From assembly GCF_030268225.1 (NCBI RefSeq), contig NZ_BSQG01000007.1, positions 1-64,000 of the forward strand: 64,000 bases of DNA, read 5' to 3'. The notes below the pieces were generated by a model. The model searched no databases, was not told the origin of the DNA, and saw only the letters and a program-made list of their open reading frames with translations. Shown here one piece after another: positions 27,801 through 39,954 of the stretch (the first letter of the stretch is position 1; every line of letters begins with the position of its first letter). The position numbers and the translations under genes were made by a program. The DNA is from Nocardiopsis ansamitocini (GTDB lineage Bacteria > Actinomycetota > Actinomycetes > Streptosporangiales > Streptosporangiaceae).

Positions 27801-28949
27801 TCAACCTTCGTCGTTGGTGGTTCCGGTGCCGTCGGTGGGACCGGCCTGGCTGAAGCCCGCCGGACGGCGAAACGCCGACGTCGGCCACATCGCCGCGTAG
27901 TTGTCGTTGGTCTCCGGAGCGGTGAACTCGGTGCGGTTGCGCGGCAACGACTGCGGGAAACGCTCACGGATGTAGGTGACCAGGTGTTCGCGCAACTCCA
28001 CCGCCAGTGTCCAGCGCGCGTCGGAGTCGGCGACGGTCGCCACCACCCTGAGTTCGATCAATCCCGACTCCAGCACGTCGGTGACCTGAAGCGACCAGTT
28101 GCGGCCGTCCCACAGCGGGTGTTTGGTGACGAATTCCCCTACCTCGGAACGCACGTCGTCGACGGGAACCTCCCAGTCGACCCGGAACATCACCGCCGAG
28201 GTCAGCGAGGTGCCCTGCTTGGTCCAGTTCTCGAACGGGTTGTTGGTGAAGTGGGAGACCGGCAGGACGAAGCGGCGCTCGTCCCACAGTCGCAAGGTGA
28301 CGTTGGTCAGGGTGAGTTCTTCCACCCGGCCCCACTCACCCTCGAACACGATGATGTCGTTGATCCGCAGTGCGTCGCTGAACGCCAATTGGAGCCCGGC
28401 GAACATGTTTCCCAGGGTGGACTGGGCAGCCACGCCGGCGACGATGCCGATCAGCCCGGCAGAGGCCAGCAGCCCGGCGCCCAGAGCCTTGACTGCGGGG
28501 AAGGTGAACAGGATCGCGGCTACCGCCAACAGCCCGATGACGGTGGCGATCACCCTGCGAAGCAGCTTGACCTGTGTCTGTAGTCGGCGTGAGCGCCGGT
28601 CGGCGTCGCCGTTGTAGGCCGAGAGCTTGCTGAGCACGCTGTCGGTGACGGCGTAGGCGATGGTCAGTGCCAGCCAGGTCAGCGATGCGATCATCGCGAT
28701 GCGCATGCCGTGTTGGAACAGGGGGTACCAGAACCGCGGGTTCTCGAACCCGCCGGCGTCGGGGATCGCGAGGTTGACCCCCAGTACGGCGGCGGCGGCG
28801 TAGGCGGAGTTCCGGCTGCGTGCCACCAGGGGCTGGGCCAGGACCCAGACCTTGGAGAGTTGATGGGTGAGCAGCCAGTGCATCACCGTGACGAGCAGTA
28901 CTGAGATAGCGACGGCCACACCGACCGCGATCCAGTTGCCAAGTGACAT
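27801..28949 (-). CDS. MscS-family mechanosensitive channel
   Basis: A 382-residue protein. Four N-terminal membrane helices lead to the pore-lining TM3 (ALGAGLLASAGLIGIVAGVA) and the QSTLGNMFAGLQLAFSDALRI segment, followed by the beta domain (INDIIVFEGEWGRVEEL) and a C-terminal cytoplasmic domain. MscS channels release solutes on osmotic downshock. The start is ATG 28949 or GTG three bases upstream; a GGGGGA site fits the latter slightly better. It is the only gene on its strand here. Confidence 0.88.
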   Translation of the reverse strand: MSLGNWIAVGVAVAISVLLVTVMHWLLTHQLSKVWVLAQPLVARSRNSAYAAAAVLGVNLAIPDAGGFENPRFWYPLFQHGMRIAMIASLTWLALTIAYAVTDSVLSKLSAYNGDADRRSRRLQTQVKLLRRVIATVIGLLAVAAILFTFPAVKALGAGLLASAGLIGIVAGVAAQSTLGNMFAGLQLAFSDALRINDIIVFEGEWGRVEELTLTNVTLRLWDERRFVLPVSHFTNNPFENWTKQGTSLTSAVMFRVDWEVPVDDVRSEVGEFVTKHPLWDGRNWSLQVTDVLESGLIELRVVATVADSDARWTLAVELREHLVTYIRERFPQSLPRNRTEFTAPETNDNYAAMWPTSAFRRPAGFSQAGPTDGTGTTNDEG

Positions 28950-29115
28950 CACGGGAAGAATCCCCCTTAACGTTGAGATTTCATCGGTGGTCTTCAGCAA
29001 ACCTAGGTCATCCGGATACCGAATTGTGACGTTTCAAGGGTGAACTAGTGCATCCCCGGCGCCGACCGGTGCCGCTCGGATGCAAACCGTCGTCGGGTCC
29101 GACCACAATGAGTGC

Positions 29116-31143
29116 ATGGCTGTCCGACCACACCTGCGCCCCGAACCCGGATCGATCCCGACCGACCCCGGTGTCTACCGCTTCCGTGACGAACACGGTC
29201 GGGTCATCTACGTCGGCAAGGCCAAGAATCTGCGTGCCCGGTTGTCGTCATACTTTCAGGATTTCGCCGGCCTGCACCCGCGTACCCAGTCAATGGTCTC
29301 CACCGCAACCGATCTCGACTGGACGGTGGTCGGAACCGAGGTGGAGGCGCTGCAGCTCGAGTACTCCTGGATCAAGGAGTACGACCCGCGCTTCAACGTC
29401 AAGTACCGCGACGACAAGAGCTACCCCTACCTCGCCATCACCCTCGATGAGGAGTTCCCCCGGGTGCAGGTGATGCGTGGCGCCAGGCGCAAGGGGGTGC
29501 GTTACTTCGGTCCTTACTCCCATGCCTGGGCCATCCGCGACACCGTCGACCTGATGCTGCGCGTGTTCCCCGTGCGCACCTGTTCCGCGGGTGTGTTCAA
29601 GCGGGCCCGCTCCAGTGGACGTCCCTGCCTCCTGGGCTACATCGACCGGTGCGCTGCCCCGTGCGTGGGCAGGGTGTCCCCGCAGGAGCATCGCGTCCTC
29701 GCCGAGGACTTCGCCGCCTTCATGGCCGGTGACACCGGGCGCTTCATCCGCGCGCTGGAGGGCGACATGCGCGCCGCAGCCGCCGAGCAGGAGTACGAGC
29801 GCGCGGCACGCATCCGCGACGACATCGACGCGCTGCGCACCGCCCTGGAGAAGCAAGCAGTGGTGCTGGGCGACGACACCGACTGCGATGTCATCGCTTT
29901 TGCCGAAGATCCTTTGGAAGCGGCCGTTCAGGTGTTCTACGTGCGCGGCGGCCGCATCCGGGGGCAACGCGGTTGGGTCGTGGACAAGGTCGAGGACGTT
30001 GGTACGGGCGGGCTCGTCGAGCAGTTCCTCGCCCAGACCTACGGCGAGCTCAAGCCCGGCGCAGCCGATCCCTCCAGCGCGGGGACCGCCGGGGCGATCC
30101 CGCGCGAGGTACTCGTCTCGGCCGCTCCCGCCGATCATGCAGCGGTCACCGCTTGGCTTTCCGCACGGCGGGGAGCGGCCGTGGACGTGCGGGTGCCCCG
30201 ACGCGGCGACAAGCGTTCCCTGCTGGAGACCGTTGCCAAGAACGCCGAGCAGGCGTTGGCCCGGCACAAGACCCAACGCGCGGGGGACCTCACCACGCGC
30301 TCCAAGGCGCTGGCCGAGGTCGCCGAGGCCCTGGGCCTGGACGCGGCCCCGCTGCGCATCGAGTGCTATGACATCTCCAACTTGCAGGGCGAGCACGTGG
30401 TGGCGTCCATGGTGGTGTTCGAGGACGGGATGGCACGCAAGTCCGAGTACCGGCGCTTCTCGATCAGGGGGAGCGGCAGCGGTGGCGCGGAGCAGAACGA
30501 CGTCGCGGCGATGCACGAGGTCATCACCCGCCGGTTCACCCGGTACCTGGAGCAGAGCCAGCGTTCCGGCGAGCTCGACGCATTGGGGCGGGGCACCGTC
30601 GAGCCCGCCGAGGAGGCCGCGCCGGCCAAGTTCGCCTATCCGCCCAATCTGGTGGTCGTGGACGGAGGACGTCCTCAAGTGCTGGCGGCCGAGCGCGCAC
30701 TCCGTGAGCTCGGTATCGACGACGTCGCGGTGTGCGGCCTCGCCAAGCGCCTGGAGGAGGTGTGGCTGCCCGACGACGAGGACCCGGTGATCCTGCCGCG
30801 CGCCGGAGAGGGGCTCTACCTGCTGCAACGTGTCCGTGACGAAGCCCACCGGTTCGCCATCGCCTACCATCGCGCAAAGCGGGCCAAAGCGCTCACCGGC
30901 AGTGCCCTCGACGAGGTCCCCGGTCTCGGGCCCACCCGTAGGAACGCGTTGATCAAGCACTTCGGTTCGGTGAAGCGCCTGGCAGCGGCCACGGTCGCCG
31001 AGATCGCCGAGGTCCCGGGGATCGGCAGGCGAACTGCGGAGGTGATCCACGCGAGCGTGGGCGAGAACGGAGATACTGGTGGTACGGGCACGACTACGAG
31101 CACGCAGCCAGCGGATGAGGGCGGACGGGAAAATGGGGGATGA
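29116..31143 (+). CDS. uvrC: excinuclease ABC subunit C
   Basis: A 675-residue UvrC, the nuclease making both incisions in nucleotide excision repair. The GIY-YIG domain is at ~15-95 ([19 protein letters not shown]), the UVR motif near 215-245 ([19 protein letters not shown]), the RNase H-like 5' nuclease in the middle ([25 protein letters not shown]) and C-terminal HhH motifs ([18 protein letters not shown]). The frame is open to 29080, but ATG 29116 fits the family start. Its end overlaps rapZ. Confidence 0.95.
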   Translation: MAVRPHLRPEPGSIPTDPGVYRFRDEHGRVIYVGKAKNLRARLSSYFQDFAGLHPRTQSMVSTATDLDWTVVGTEVEALQLEYSWIKEYDPRFNVKYRDDKSYPYLAITLDEEFPRVQVMRGARRKGVRYFGPYSHAWAIRDTVDLMLRVFPVRTCSAGVFKRARSSGRPCLLGYIDRCAAPCVGRVSPQEHRVLAEDFAAFMAGDTGRFIRALEGDMRAAAAEQEYERAARIRDDIDALRTALEKQAVVLGDDTDCDVIAFAEDPLEAAVQVFYVRGGRIRGQRGWVVDKVEDVGTGGLVEQFLAQTYGELKPGAADPSSAGTAGAIPREVLVSAAPADHAAVTAWLSARRGAAVDVRVPRRGDKRSLLETVAKNAEQALARHKTQRAGDLTTRSKALAEVAEALGLDAAPLRIECYDISNLQGEHVVASMVVFEDGMARKSEYRRFSIRGSGSGGAEQNDVAAMHEVITRRFTRYLEQSQRSGELDALGRGTVEPAEEAAPAKFAYPPNLVVVDGGRPQVLAAERALRELGIDDVAVCGLAKRLEEVWLPDDEDPVILPRAGEGLYLLQRVRDEAHRFAIAYHRAKRAKALTGSALDEVPGLGPTRRNALIKHFGSVKRLAAATVAEIAEVPGIGRRTAEVIHASVGENGDTGGTGTTTSTQPADEGGRENGG

Positions 31144-32032
31144 ACAGGTGACGACCAATCTCGGAGACGCATTGCCGCCGGAGATCGTCGTGGTGACCGG
31201 TATGTCGGGGGCCGGGCGCAGTACCGCCGCGCGGGCGTTGGAGGACCTCGACTGGTTCGTCGTCGACAACCTGCCGCCCGGGCTGCTGCCCACCATGATC
31301 GATCTCGCCGGACGAACCCACGGCGCCGTCTCGCGGGTGGCCGCGGTGGTGGACGTGCGCAGCATGGCCTTCACCCAGGATCTGCTCTCCACCGTCGAGG
31401 AACTGCGCACCCGCGGAATCGGTGCGCGTGTGGTCTTCCTGGAGGCCGGCGACGATGCCCTGGTGCGCCGCTTCGAGGGGGTGCGCCGTCCGCACCCCCT
31501 CCAGGGGGACGGTCGGCTCACCGACGGGATCACCCGCGAGCGCGAGCTGCTGCGGGCCATCCGCGGCGAGGCCGACCTGGTCATCGACACCTCTCAGCTC
31601 AACGTGCACCAGCTCAAGGCCAAGATGGTCGGGTTCTTCGGGGAGGCCAAAGAGGCACGGTTGCGTGCCAACGTGGTGTCCTTCGGGTTCAAGTACGGTC
31701 TTCCCGTGGACGCCGACCTGGTCATCGACTGCCGCTTCCTGCCCAACCCGCACTGGGTCCCGGAGCTGCGTCCGATGACCGGCAAGGACGATCCCGTACG
31801 CGACTACGTGCTCGCCCAGCGCGGCGCGAAGGAGTTGCTCGACTCCTACACCGATGTCCTTCGACTGCTCATCTCCGGTTACCTGCGCGAAGGCAAGCAC
31901 TACATGACGCTCGCGGTCGGTTGCACCGGTGGCAAGCACCGCAGCGTGGCCATGGCCGAGCAGTTCAGTGCTCGGCTGCGCGACGAGGGGCTGGACGTCA
32001 ACGCGATCCATCGGGACCTCGGACGCGAGTAG
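31133..32032 (+). CDS. rapZ: RNase adapter RapZ / nucleotide-binding protein YvcJ
   Basis: A 299-residue P-loop protein. Walker A is GMSGAGRST, with Arg where most P-loops have Lys, and DNLPP follows. The C-terminal domain ends with [23 protein letters not shown], typical of RapZ. In gamma-proteobacteria RapZ links GlmS sRNA decay and amino sugar sensing; in actinobacteria the role is less clear. The start is ATG 31133, inside the end of uvrC, or GTG 31148. It begins the rapZ-yvcK-whiA trio. Confidence 0.93.
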   Translation: MGDEQVTTNLGDALPPEIVVVTGMSGAGRSTAARALEDLDWFVVDNLPPGLLPTMIDLAGRTHGAVSRVAAVVDVRSMAFTQDLLSTVEELRTRGIGARVVFLEAGDDALVRRFEGVRRPHPLQGDGRLTDGITRERELLRAIRGEADLVIDTSQLNVHQLKAKMVGFFGEAKEARLRANVVSFGFKYGLPVDADLVIDCRFLPNPHWVPELRPMTGKDDPVRDYVLAQRGAKELLDSYTDVLRLLISGYLREGKHYMTLAVGCTGGKHRSVAMAEQFSARLRDEGLDVNAIHRDLGRE

Positions 32033-32164
32033 GGTCTCGGTACCGGCCGGTGCCAGACACCGGATCGGTCCGCGCGTGCGGTCGTCCACGGGGGCGGCGT
32101 GGACCGCGTGGCACGTAGGCGCCCAGCGCGCGAGGACTTTCGATGACAGGGTACGCATACACCG

Positions 32165-33151
32165 ATGTCGGGCATCGAGGACGCTGAGCACAAAGCAGCG
32201 GGGAGCGCCAGAACGCAGCCGCCGCGAGTGGTCGCACTGGGCGGTGGGCACGGGCTGCATGCCTCGCTTTCGGCGCTGCGCCGGGTGACCACCGATGTCA
32301 CCGCTGTGGTGACGGTTGCCGACGACGGTGGCTCCAGCGGGAGACTGCGCCGGGAACTCGGGGTGCTGCCTCCCGGCGACCTGCGCATGGCGTTGGCCGC
32401 GCTGTGCGGCGACGACGAGTGGGGTCACACCTGGAGCGAAGTGGTCCAGCACCGCTTCCGGTCCGAGGGGGAGCTGCACGGTCATGCCGTGGGCAACCTC
32501 CTGATCGTGGCGTTGTGGGAGTTGCTCGGCGACTCCGTGGCCGGTCTGGACTGGGTGGGCCAGCTCCTGGGAGCACACGGCAGGGTCCTGCCGATGTCCT
32601 CCGTCCCCTTGGACATCGTGGCCGAGGTGGAAGGGGCCGATCCCGACCGGCCAACTGCCATGACCACGGTGCGCGGACAGGTTGCCTGCGCGAGTACCCG
32701 GGGCCGGGTCCGTTCGGTGTCCCTCGTCCCGCAGGAGCCCCCGGTTCCCCAACAGACCCTCAAGGCCGTGTACGAGGCCGACTGGGTGGTCTTCGGTCCC
32801 GGTTCCTGGTTCACCAGTGTGCTGCCGCACCTCCTCGTGCCGGCGTTGGCCCGCGCGCTCGTTGCGACCTCCGCGCGCCGGGTGGTCACCCTCAACCTCT
32901 CCCCGCAGCGCGGTGAGACCGACGGGTTCGCCGCACACACCTACCTGGAGGTGCTCGCGGCACACGCTCCCGACCTACGGGTCGACGTGGTGCTCGCCGA
33001 GCGGTCCGGGGTGGAGGACCCGGTGATGCTGGAGCGGACCGCTGCCTCGCTGGGGGCCCGACTGGTGCTCGCCGACGTCTCCGCCGCAGACGGTTCCCCC
33101 CGTCACGACCCCGATCGGCTGGCGGCGGCCTTCGAGCGGTTCCTGGACTAG
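32165..33151 (+). CDS. yvcK: YvcK/CofD-like gluconeogenesis factor
   Basis: A 328-residue protein of the YvcK family. It opens with a Gly-rich loop ALGGGHGLHASL, followed by TVADDGGSSGRLRRELG, AVGNLLIVAL and the FGPGSWFTSVLPHLLVP segment, the family hallmarks. YvcK binds UDP-sugars and is needed for cell-wall metabolism on gluconeogenic carbon sources. It lies between rapZ and whiA, as in most Gram-positives. Confidence 0.93.
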   Translation: MSGIEDAEHKAAGSARTQPPRVVALGGGHGLHASLSALRRVTTDVTAVVTVADDGGSSGRLRRELGVLPPGDLRMALAALCGDDEWGHTWSEVVQHRFRSEGELHGHAVGNLLIVALWELLGDSVAGLDWVGQLLGAHGRVLPMSSVPLDIVAEVEGADPDRPTAMTTVRGQVACASTRGRVRSVSLVPQEPPVPQQTLKAVYEADWVVFGPGSWFTSVLPHLLVPALARALVATSARRVVTLNLSPQRGETDGFAAHTYLEVLAAHAPDLRVDVVLAERSGVEDPVMLERTAASLGARLVLADVSAADGSPRHDPDRLAAAFERFLD

Positions 33152-33375
33152 TCGGACTGGAAGGGACCCGCGCCCGGGACTCCGACGGAAGCGGTACGGG
33201 GGCAATACCGGCCAAGATCATCCAGAGCGGAAAACACGACTCGCCGGATTGAGCAGGGATTTCGAACACGCGCGCGTGGTCTGAGGTGTTGCGGTGCCCG
33301 CCAAGTACCCTCGGTGGCAGGGCGCTGTCCGTCGGGCGGCGCAGACGCATGAGTTTCACGGGGAGGACCGCATCC

Positions 33376-34356
33376 ATGGCGATGACCGGCGTGGTGAAGG
33401 ACGAGTTGAGCCGGCTGACCGTTCTCAAACCATGCTGCCGCAAGGCCGAGGTTTCCACGATCCTGCGTTTTGCCGGTGGCTTGCATCTGGTCAGTGGTCG
33501 GATCGTGATCGAGGCCGAGCTGGACACCGGGGCTGCGGCACGCCGGCTGCGCAAGGACATTTCCGAGGTCTTCGGCCACGAGTCCGAAGTCGTGGTGCTG
33601 GCACCCAGCGGCCTGCGCAAGGGCAATCGCTACGTGGTCCGGGTGATCAAGGACGGGGAGAGCCTGGCCCGGCAGACCGGGCTCATCGACGGCAACGGCC
33701 GTCCGGTGCGCGGACTGCCCCGCCACGTCGTGGCGGGCGGCTCCTGCGACTCCGAATCGGCCTGGCGCGGTGCGTTCATCGCCCACGGCTCGCTCACCGA
33801 GCCGGGGCGATCGATGTCGCTCGAAGTCACCTGCCCCGGCCCGGAGGCCGCCCTGGCCCTCGTGGGCGCTGCCCGTCGGCTCAAGGTGCACGCCAAAGCC
33901 CGTGAGGTGCGCGGTGTCGACCGGGTGGTGGTGCGAGACGGCGACTCGATCGGTGCGCTGCTCACACTGCTGGGCGCGCACCAGAGCGTGCTGGCCTGGG
34001 AGGAGCGCCGGATGCGCCGCGAGGTGCGCGCGACCGCCAACCGGCTGGCCAACTTCGACGACGCCAACCTGCGTCGCAGCGCGCGTGCCGCAGTGGCCGC
34101 GGGTGCGAGGGTGGAGCGGGCCCTGGAGATTTTGGCCGACGACGCCCCGGATCACCTGGTCACGGCCGGGCGGCTGCGCCTGGCGCACAAGCAGGCGTCG
34201 CTGGAGGAGCTGGGGCAGCTGTCCGACCCGCCGCTGACCAAGGACGCCATCGCCGGGCGGATCCGGCGGCTGCTGGCCATGGCCGACAAGCGCGCCTCCG
34301 ACCTCGGGATCCCCAACACCGAGGCCAACCTGACCCCGGACATGCTGGTTCCCTGA
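33376..34356 (+). CDS. whiA: sporulation/division regulator WhiA
   Basis: A 326-residue WhiA. The N-terminal LAGLIDADG-like homing-endonuclease fold spans ~1-200 ([21 protein letters not shown]) and the C-terminal HTH is at ~225-320 ([33 protein letters not shown]). In streptomycetes WhiA, with WhiB, controls the switch to sporulation septation. ATG 33376 follows GGGGAGG and gives the family's MAMT-like start; the frame open upstream to 33286 is not used. Confidence 0.94.
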   Translation: MAMTGVVKDELSRLTVLKPCCRKAEVSTILRFAGGLHLVSGRIVIEAELDTGAAARRLRKDISEVFGHESEVVVLAPSGLRKGNRYVVRVIKDGESLARQTGLIDGNGRPVRGLPRHVVAGGSCDSESAWRGAFIAHGSLTEPGRSMSLEVTCPGPEAALALVGAARRLKVHAKAREVRGVDRVVVRDGDSIGALLTLLGAHQSVLAWEERRMRREVRATANRLANFDDANLRRSARAAVAAGARVERALEILADDAPDHLVTAGRLRLAHKQASLEELGQLSDPPLTKDAIAGRIRRLLAMADKRASDLGIPNTEANLTPDMLVP

Positions 34357-34447
34357 CGGTGCCCGGCGGCGGTGTGCCGAAAATTCTCGTTTTCCGCCCC
34401 GGACATGCGAATCAACCCCTGAAGGGGGGCCGTGGCGCGACCTCGGC

Positions 34448-34471
34448 GGGGCCGGGGAGCCCTTCGGCCCC
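34448..34471 (+). terminator. hairpin after whiA
   Basis: GGGGCCG (34448-34454) and CGGCCCC (34465-34471) form a 7-bp perfect stem with a 10-base loop, 92 bases beyond the whiA stop. A plausible but weak terminator. Confidence 0.4.
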
Positions 34472-34581
34472 GTGCGACGTCTGTTAACGCGCCCGTAACG
34501 AAAGTGTGAAAGGTCGGCGTTGGGCGCCCACGCTTTCACGATCTGCGGAAACAGTGCCGGCCGGGTAGAAAAATCCGGTCT

Positions 34582-34597
34582 AATGGTCTATACCTCT
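34582..34597 (+). promoter_or_regulatory. DasR-like (dre) operator upstream of gap
   Basis: AATGGTCTATACCTCT matches the streptomycete DasR consensus A(G/C)TGGTCTAGACCA(G/C)T at 13 of 16 positions, with the GGTCTA-ACC core intact. DasR is the GntR-family repressor that responds to glucosamine 6-phosphate. The site lies 190 bases before the gap start, so it may act at a promoter near 34600. Function is inferred. Confidence 0.5.
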
Positions 34598-34748
34598 AGC
34601 CCGCCGCGGTGCCAGTATGGGCATTACTGCGAGGGGTGTCGATCCTGCGGCCGGTCCAGCTCAGGCGTTCGCCGGCAGAGGCGATAGGCTCGATTGCGAC
34701 CCCAAACGCACTGTTTCCGTGATCCGGCGCGTGTCGCGTCGGAAGTAG

Positions 34749-35795
<1,047 letters not shown>

Positions 35796-35823
35796 GCACG
35801 AGACGCCGCAAACGGCAACGGTG

Positions 35824-35857
35824 ACGCCCTCCTCGCGTTGTGCAGCGGGGAGGGCGT
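35824..35857 (+). terminator. hairpin between gap and pgk
   Basis: ACGCCCTCC (35824-35832) pairs perfectly with GGAGGGCGT (35849-35857) across a 16-base loop, with no strong T-run. It may be a partial terminator or a processing site that sets gap mRNA higher than pgk, as seen in many bacteria. Confidence 0.55.
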
Positions 35858-35896
35858 TCCGCCCCTATACGCCACTCCCATGAAGGGGAAGCAGAC

Positions 35897-37084
<1,188 letters not shown>

Positions 37085-37089
37085 AAAAC

Positions 37090-37878
37090 ATGGCAACCGC
37101 CAAGCGCAAACCGCTGATCGCGGGCAACTGGAAGCTGCACAACAACCACCTGGAGGCCATCGCCCTGGTGCAGAAGATGGCGTTCGCCCTCAACGACGCC
37201 GACTTCGACGCCGCCGAGGTCGTGGTGCTCCCGCCGTTCACGGCGCTGCGCAGTGTGCAGACCCTGGTGGACGGGGACAAACTGTCCATCGGCTACGGAG
37301 CGCAGGACATCTCCGAGCACGAGAAGGGCGCCTACACCGGCGAGATCTCCGGAGCGATGCTGGCCAAGCTCGGCTGCTCCTATGTCCTGGCCGGGCACTC
37401 CGAGCGGCGCGAGTACCACCGCGAGGACGACGCCGTCGTCAACGCCAAGGTCAAGGCTGCTTTCGCCAACGACATCACCCCCATCCTGTGCCTGGGCGAG
37501 GGCCTGGAGGTCCGCAAGGCGGGCCAGCACGTCGAGCACAGCCTCACCCAGCTCGAGGGCGCGCTCAAGGGCGTCACCGACGAGCAGGCCCAGCGCCTGG
37601 TCATCGCCTACGAGCCGGTCTGGGCAATCGGGACCGGCGAGGTCGCCACCCCCGAGGACGCCCAGGAAGTGTGCGCGGCGCTGCGGGTCCGCCTCGGTGA
37701 GCTCTACTCCCCGGAGACTTCCCGCGCCACCCGCATCCTCTACGGCGGCTCCGTCAAGAGCGACAACGTCGCCGCCATCCTCGGCAAGAGCGATGTGGAC
37801 GGTGCACTGGTCGGTGGGGCGAGCCTCAAGGCCGAGGAGTTCGTCAAGCTCGCCCGCTTCCGCGAGCAGCAGGGCTGA
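37090..37878 (+). CDS. tpiA: triosephosphate isomerase
   Basis: A 262-residue TIM-barrel isomerase interconverting dihydroxyacetone phosphate and glyceraldehyde 3-phosphate. Catalytic elements are Lys15 in GNWKLH, the His in LAGHSERR, the Glu in [11 protein letters not shown] and the phosphate loop YGGSVKSDN. The start codon at 37090 lies within 6 bases of the pgk stop, with GGAGGA inside the pgk end. Length and motifs are standard. Confidence 0.97.
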   Translation: MATAKRKPLIAGNWKLHNNHLEAIALVQKMAFALNDADFDAAEVVVLPPFTALRSVQTLVDGDKLSIGYGAQDISEHEKGAYTGEISGAMLAKLGCSYVLAGHSERREYHREDDAVVNAKVKAAFANDITPILCLGEGLEVRKAGQHVEHSLTQLEGALKGVTDEQAQRLVIAYEPVWAIGTGEVATPEDAQEVCAALRVRLGELYSPETSRATRILYGGSVKSDNVAAILGKSDVDGALVGGASLKAEEFVKLARFREQQG

Positions 37879-37903
37879 CCCGTACTCCTTCGGCGTGCTT
37901 CCA

Positions 37904-37935
37904 GCGGGTCCGGCGCTGCCTGGCGTCGGACCCGC
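37904..37935 (+). terminator. hairpin after tpiA
   Basis: A perfect 9-bp stem, GCGGGTCCG (37904-37912) with CGGACCCGC (37927-37935) and a 14-base loop, 25 bases after the tpiA stop. The remainder of the 319-base gap to secG holds a second short hairpin near the CCCGGGCCC/GGGGCGCGGG stretch (~38050-38070) and the likely secG promoter. Confidence 0.75.
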
Positions 37936-38197
37936 GGAAACCCCTGAGCGGCGGATCTGTGCGGATCTAACCGGAAAAGAGGGCCTTCGGTCGCTCCAAA
38001 ATCGGTTAGCAACGCGCTACGATGCGCGAAGGGTTCCCCCCGAACCGACCCGGGCCCTTCGGGGCGCGGGTTAAAATCAGGTACTGTCCCCGGTCCCCTA
38101 CCCGCCGTTGCGAGCACCCTCTCCAGGGGCACGCGGTACGCGGTGGGACCTTAGGTCGTCAATTCCCCCTCGTTGGGGTCGAGTTACGGGTGAGCAC

Positions 38198-38431
38198 GTG
38201 ATTGTCGGTCTGTCCATTGTCCTGATGATTGTCAGCCTGCTGATGATCATGCTGGTGCTCCTCCACAAGGGCAAGGGTGGTGGCCTCTCCGACCTGTTCG
38301 GTGGCGGCGTAACCTCCTCTCTCGGTGGCTCCTCGGTCGTCGAGCGAAACCTCGACCGGCTGACCGTCATCACGGGCGTGACGTGGATCATCTGCGTCCT
38401 CGTTCTCGGGCTGCTGCTCAACCGGGGATAG
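38198..38431 (+). CDS. secG: protein-export translocase subunit SecG
   Basis: A 77-residue SecG with two membrane helices (IVGLSIVLMIVSLLMIMLVL and VITGVTWIICVLVLGLLL) and the conserved loop KGKGGGLSDLFGGG. It stabilises the SecYEG channel. I take GTG 38198 as start; an upstream extension is Arg-rich and unlikely. It sits between tpiA and rbpA, an order typical of actinobacteria. Confidence 0.92.
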   Translation: MIVGLSIVLMIVSLLMIMLVLLHKGKGGGLSDLFGGGVTSSLGGSSVVERNLDRLTVITGVTWIICVLVLGLLLNRG

Positions 38432-38546
38432 TCCGTCCCAGACATCCGGTGCCCGCACGGCCCGGGCATGCGCGCCCTCAAAGTCCGTGCGGAGCGCACC
38501 AGGTTTCCCCTCTCTCAAGCGGGGACGCACGCCGAAGGAGTTTTTC

Positions 38547-38918
38547 GTGGGTAGTGGCAGTGCCATCCGTGGCAGCCGCGTCGGTGCCGGCCCGATGGGT
38601 GAGGCCGAGCGCGGCGAGTCCGCGCCGCGGATCCGTATCGCGTTCTACTGTGCCAACAAGCACGAGGTGATCCCGAGCTTCTCGCACGAGGCCCAGGTCC
38701 CCGAGGAGTGGGACTGCCCGCGTTGCGGATTCCCCGCGGGCAAGGACCCCCAGAACCCGCCGGCCCCCCCGCGGACCGAGCCTTACAAGACCCACCTGGC
38801 CTACGTGAAGGAGCGGCGCAGTGACGCCGACGGTCAGGCGATCCTCCAGGAGGCGCTCACCAAGCTGCGTGCCGACCGTGCCGCAGTGGACGCGGCCATC
38901 AAGGCCATGAGCAGCTAG
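38547..38918 (+). CDS. rbpA: RNA polymerase-binding protein RbpA
   Basis: A 123-residue RbpA, an essential actinobacterial RNA polymerase partner that activates sigma-A-type promoters. The N-terminal tail is SAIRGSRVGAGPMGEAERGE; the zinc-binding core uses Cys35, His39, Cys57 and Cys60 (YCANKHE, WDCPRCG). The C-terminal sigma-interacting helix is HLAYVKERRSDADGQ. GTG 38547 follows GAAGGAG. A long hairpin follows. Confidence 0.96.
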   Translation: MGSGSAIRGSRVGAGPMGEAERGESAPRIRIAFYCANKHEVIPSFSHEAQVPEEWDCPRCGFPAGKDPQNPPAPPRTEPYKTHLAYVKERRSDADGQAILQEALTKLRADRAAVDAAIKAMSS

Positions 38919-38925
38919 ACGTGCC

Positions 38926-38968
38926 CGACGGCCGCCCGCTCCCGCTGTCGGGGAGCGGGCGGCCGTCG
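38926..38968. terminator. bidirectional terminator between rbpA and iclR
   Basis: An 18-bp perfect stem pairs 38926-38943 with 38951-38968 around a 7-base loop. It starts eight bases after the rbpA stop and lies 11 bases before the iclR-gene end, so it should serve both convergent genes. Confidence 0.88.
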
Positions 38969-38978
38969 TTTGGGGTGT

Positions 38979-39740
38979 TCAGAGCGGTTGCCGGCCGCCC
39001 AGGCGACGTGTGAGCTCGGCGGCTGCGTCACGGACCCGGGCCGCCAGGGCCTCGGCGGTGACCGGACGCTGCTGCGGCACCGTCAGGCTGATGGCGGCGA
39101 CGGGGACGCCGTGGTGGTCGAACGCCGCGGCGGCCACGGACGAGTAGCCCTCGGTCACTTCGCTCTCCTCCCGGGAGAAACCGCGTTTGGCCTCGGCCGA
39201 CAGCACTTCGCGTAGTTGGCCGGGAGACGTGGGGCCGCGACCGGTGCGGCTGGTGAACCGGTCGGCATCGGGGTAGAGCGCGCGGACCTGGGCGCGCGGC
39301 AACCCGGCCAGCATCGCCCGCCCCGATGCGGTCAGGTGAGCGGGCAGCCGGACCCCGACACCGGTGATCAGGGGCGGTGTGTGCGGGGGTTGCTCCTTGA
39401 GTAGGTAGAGGGTGTCCGCGCCGTGCAGGACACCCAGATGCGCTGTTGCCCCGACCTGTTCGGCGAGCCTGGTCAACAGGGGGCGGGCCAGTCGCTCCAG
39501 CGGATCGTGGCGCAAGTAGGCCGATCCGATCTCGAATGCGGCCACCCCCAACCCCCACCGGTGCTCTTCCGGCAGGTGGACGACGAAGCCCTCCTCGGCC
39601 ATCGCCTCCAGGAGTTGGTAGACGCTGGATCGCGGGAGTTGCAGGTCGCGGGCCAGCGTGCTGGCCGATACCGGCCCGGCCTGGGCGGCCAGGAGGCGGA
39701 GGACGCGTAGGGCACGGGTCGCGGCCGGGACAACGCTCAT
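38979..39740 (-). CDS. IclR-family transcriptional regulator
   Basis: A 253-residue IclR regulator. The winged helix-turn-helix is at ~1-65 (STLARDLQLPRSSVYQLLEAM) and the effector-binding domain spans ~75-245, including GVRLPAHLTASGRAML and EGYSSVAAAAFDHHG, as in IclR/KdgR. The ATG at 39740 lacks a strong ribosome site. It is divergent from the VOC dioxygenase-esterase pair and most likely controls it in response to an aromatic compound. Confidence 0.87.
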   Translation of the reverse strand: MSVVPAATRALRVLRLLAAQAGPVSASTLARDLQLPRSSVYQLLEAMAEEGFVVHLPEEHRWGLGVAAFEIGSAYLRHDPLERLARPLLTRLAEQVGATAHLGVLHGADTLYLLKEQPPHTPPLITGVGVRLPAHLTASGRAMLAGLPRAQVRALYPDADRFTSRTGRGPTSPGQLREVLSAEAKRGFSREESEVTEGYSSVAAAAFDHHGVPVAAISLTVPQQRPVTAEALAARVRDAAAELTRRLGGRQPL

Positions 39741-39792
39741 GATGGTAATTGTCGCTGGTAGCCGTAGTGCCGACGCGCAGATTTCCCTTTCG

Positions 39793-39814
39793 TGGAATAT
39801 TGTTGAATATTAAA
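39793..39814. promoter_or_regulatory. AT-rich palindrome between iclR and dioxygenase
   Basis: Two AATATT boxes (39796-39801 and 39806-39811) separated by GTTG form an AT-rich palindrome in otherwise GC-rich DNA, within the 214-base divergent promoter region. It is a candidate IclR operator. No other element is certain. Confidence 0.45.
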
Positions 39815-39954
39815 CCGTTTGCTAATGTGTCCGATGCTTCGGAGATGACTAAAGACCAGCAAGGTGTCCGCACCGAAAACGGGCGACCGGAGTCGACGGT
39901 GGGACCAGGGGAACGGATCCGCCGCGGACCCGCCACAGGAAAGCGAGTACGACC

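Noticed and set aside
34506-34539. GTGAAAG/CTTTCAC dyad as a regulator site of gap
   Set aside because: The arms are short and the loop is 20 bases; no family of operators is recognised, so it is only noted.
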